NCBI GenBank assembly: GCA_963751595.1 | Contig: CAVVVC010000001.1 | Span: forward strand, 1,116,001-1,180,000 | DNA from: JAHEGP01 sp963751595 | GTDB lineage: Bacteria; Pseudomonadota; Gammaproteobacteria; Pseudomonadales; JAHEGP01 | Direction of reading: 5' to 3' | Length of the DNA stretch: 64,000 bases | Shown: piece after piece, positions 62,957 through 64,000 of the stretch | How the letters are laid out: each line of letters starts with the position of its first letter | Position numbering within the stretch: the stretch's first letter is position 1 | The notes under the pieces: generated by a model | What the model was told of the DNA's origin: nothing | Seen by the model: only the letters and a program-made list of their open reading frames with translations | The model's database searches: none | Translations under genes and position numbers: made by a program

Positions 62957-64000
62957 ATGAATAACCGAGAGCGAAATACCCGTCGCGTGCTGCGGCGGTT
63001 TGGCATTGCAGCGGGCCTCGGATGGGCGCTGCTGTCACCGGCGCTTTTCGCCGCCGTACCAGAAAAGGCTGAACTGCACGACTCGCATTTTCACCTGACC
63101 AATTATATTCAGCAAGGTACCGACATTGAGGACTTCCTCGATATCATGGGTGACAAGGTGGGGCGGGTTGCCTTGTTTGGCATTCCGCTGCAGCAAACCT
63201 GGGCTTACGAGAATACTGGCGACTTTGCCCCTTCCTACTATTTGCAAAGTGATGCACCGCTGTATTACTACTCGTTTACCGATGCGGCTATCGCCAGTGC
63301 CTATCTTGCCCTGAGTCCAGAGCAACGCGCGCGCTTTGATCCGATGATCACCGGTTTCAATCCGGCGGATATGTATGGGGTGGATCATATCAAGCGGGTG
63401 TTGAAAACCTTTCCCGGGGTGTTCAGCGGCATTGGCGAATTTACCATTCACAAGGAGTTTGTGTCCTCGAAAGTTGCCGGAAACATCGCCAGCCTCTCCA
63501 ACCCGGCGCTCGATCGGATTCTGCAATTTGCCGGTGAGGCGGGATTGGTGGTGATATTACACAGTGACCTCGATGTGCCCTTTGCCACCGAAGGCACAGA
63601 GCCGGTCTACATGAAGCAGATGAGCGCGTTATTGGGTCGTCACCCCAATTCGACGGTGATCTGGGCTCATATCGGCTTGGGCAGGGTGGTGCATCCGGTG
63701 CGCCAGCAAGCCGACGCGGCTGAAGTTGAACGTCCCCCCAACCATATTGAGCTGACTGAAGCCGCTTTGGCCGATCCCAAACTCAAGCACCTGTACTTCG
63801 ACATTTCCTGGTCAGAGGTGGCGAAGTATATTGTCGCATCACCAGAGGTGATCCAGGCCACGGCGGATATGATTAACAAGTATCCCGATCGCTTCCTGTT
63901 TGGCACCGATGAAGTCGCGCCGGCGGATCAGGACACCTACCTGCGGGTTTATCGCCAATACCAGCCGCTGTGGGACGCTCTCACCCCGGAGACTCGAATC
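62957..64000 (+). CDS. Exported amidohydrolase-family protein (partial, runs off the window)
   Basis: 348 codons open to the edge, with no stop seen. ATG at 62957, 10 bases after the porin stop. The N-terminus 'MNNRERNTRRVLRRFGIAAG' then a hydrophobic run to 'SPALFAA' is a signal peptide with a twin-Arg, so Tat export is possible but unproven. Amidohydrolase-2 features: 'LHDSHFHLTNY' (HxH metal site), 'GIGEFTIHKEF', 'LVVILHSDLDVPF', 'STVIWAHIGLGR' (metal His), and 'RFLFGTDEVAP' (metal Asp). Candidate chemistry: hydrolysis or decarboxylation of an aromatic or lactone substrate imported through the upstream porin (inference). The C-terminus lies outside the window. Confidence 0.85.
   Translation, partial: MNNRERNTRRVLRRFGIAAGLGWALLSPALFAAVPEKAELHDSHFHLTNYIQQGTDIEDFLDIMGDKVGRVALFGIPLQQTWAYENTGDFAPSYYLQSDAPLYYYSFTDAAIASAYLALSPEQRARFDPMITGFNPADMYGVDHIKRVLKTFPGVFSGIGEFTIHKEFVSSKVAGNIASLSNPALDRILQFAGEAGLVVILHSDLDVPFATEGTEPVYMKQMSALLGRHPNSTVIWAHIGLGRVVHPVRQQADAAEVERPPNHIELTEAALADPKLKHLYFDISWSEVAKYIVASPEVIQATADMINKYPDRFLFGTDEVAPADQDTYLRVYRQYQPLWDALTPETRI

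Overview
The window looks like a chromosomal segment of a GC-rich marine-type gammaproteobacterium. The gene orders tig-clpP-clpX-lon-hupB-ppiD, rluC-HAD-sppA / yceD-rpmF-plsX-fabD-fabG-acpP-fabF-pabC-mltG-tmk-holB-pilZ-tatD, and DUF2970 / cysI-type reductase / DUF934 are those of Pseudomonas and Cellvibrionales relatives. A Halieaceae- or Spongiibacteraceae-like host is my best guess. It is an inference from synteny and protein style, not from any search.

Layout. (1) 1-6.2 kb: a leftward accessory block with a TPP-dependent acetolactate-synthase-like enzyme, a TonB-dependent receptor, and two overlapping short citrate-synthase-like genes that appear to split the family's catalytic residues. 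(2) 6.2-8.2 kb: a decayed fatty acid desaturase and a frameshifted CobB-type sirtuin. (3) 8.3-25.9 kb: housekeeping genes: rsuA, an rsmC/rlmG-like methyltransferase, a DAHP synthase, nfuA, metH, DUF2970, a sulfite/nitrite reductase with DUF934, a Kef-type antiporter, etfBA divergent from ETF:ubiquinone oxidoreductase, DUF1285 and serA. (4) 26-34.7 kb: the protein quality-control block ppiD, hupB, lon, clpX, clpP, tig and tRNA-Leu(UAG), with a clear sigma-32-type promoter before lon. (5) 34.9-51.2 kb: a long leftward block running from rluC through the fatty-acid genes and mltG-tmk-holB-pilZ-tatD. It ends in an unusual cytosolic GH84-type hexosaminidase and a phosphomannose-isomerase-like cupin protein. 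yceF is the only gene on the other strand. (6) 51.7-54.4 kb: rne, with a long leader and a frame-disrupted C-terminal tail.

(7) 54.5-64 kb is the accessory end and the most interesting part. A tRNA-Ser(UGA) gene is followed by three tandem 177-bp units, each restarting with a copy of the last 18 bases of the tRNA gene and carrying strong hairpins. This resembles the tyrT/rtT repeat arrangement of E. coli. Next is a decayed IS256-family element (about 55.44-58.60 kb) whose two ends and transposase halves enclose a TIR-domain, single-TM protein with a C-terminal domain I do not recognise, plus an efflux outer-membrane-factor relic. After that come a secreted protein with thrombospondin-type-3 and dockerin-like calcium repeats, an outer-membrane porin with a coiled-coil N-terminus, and an exported amidohydrolase cut by the window edge.

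Several genes carry frame or active-site damage: the sirtuin, the RNase E tail, the HAD nucleophile, the desaturase and the transposase. Some of these could be assembly errors; raw reads would settle it.
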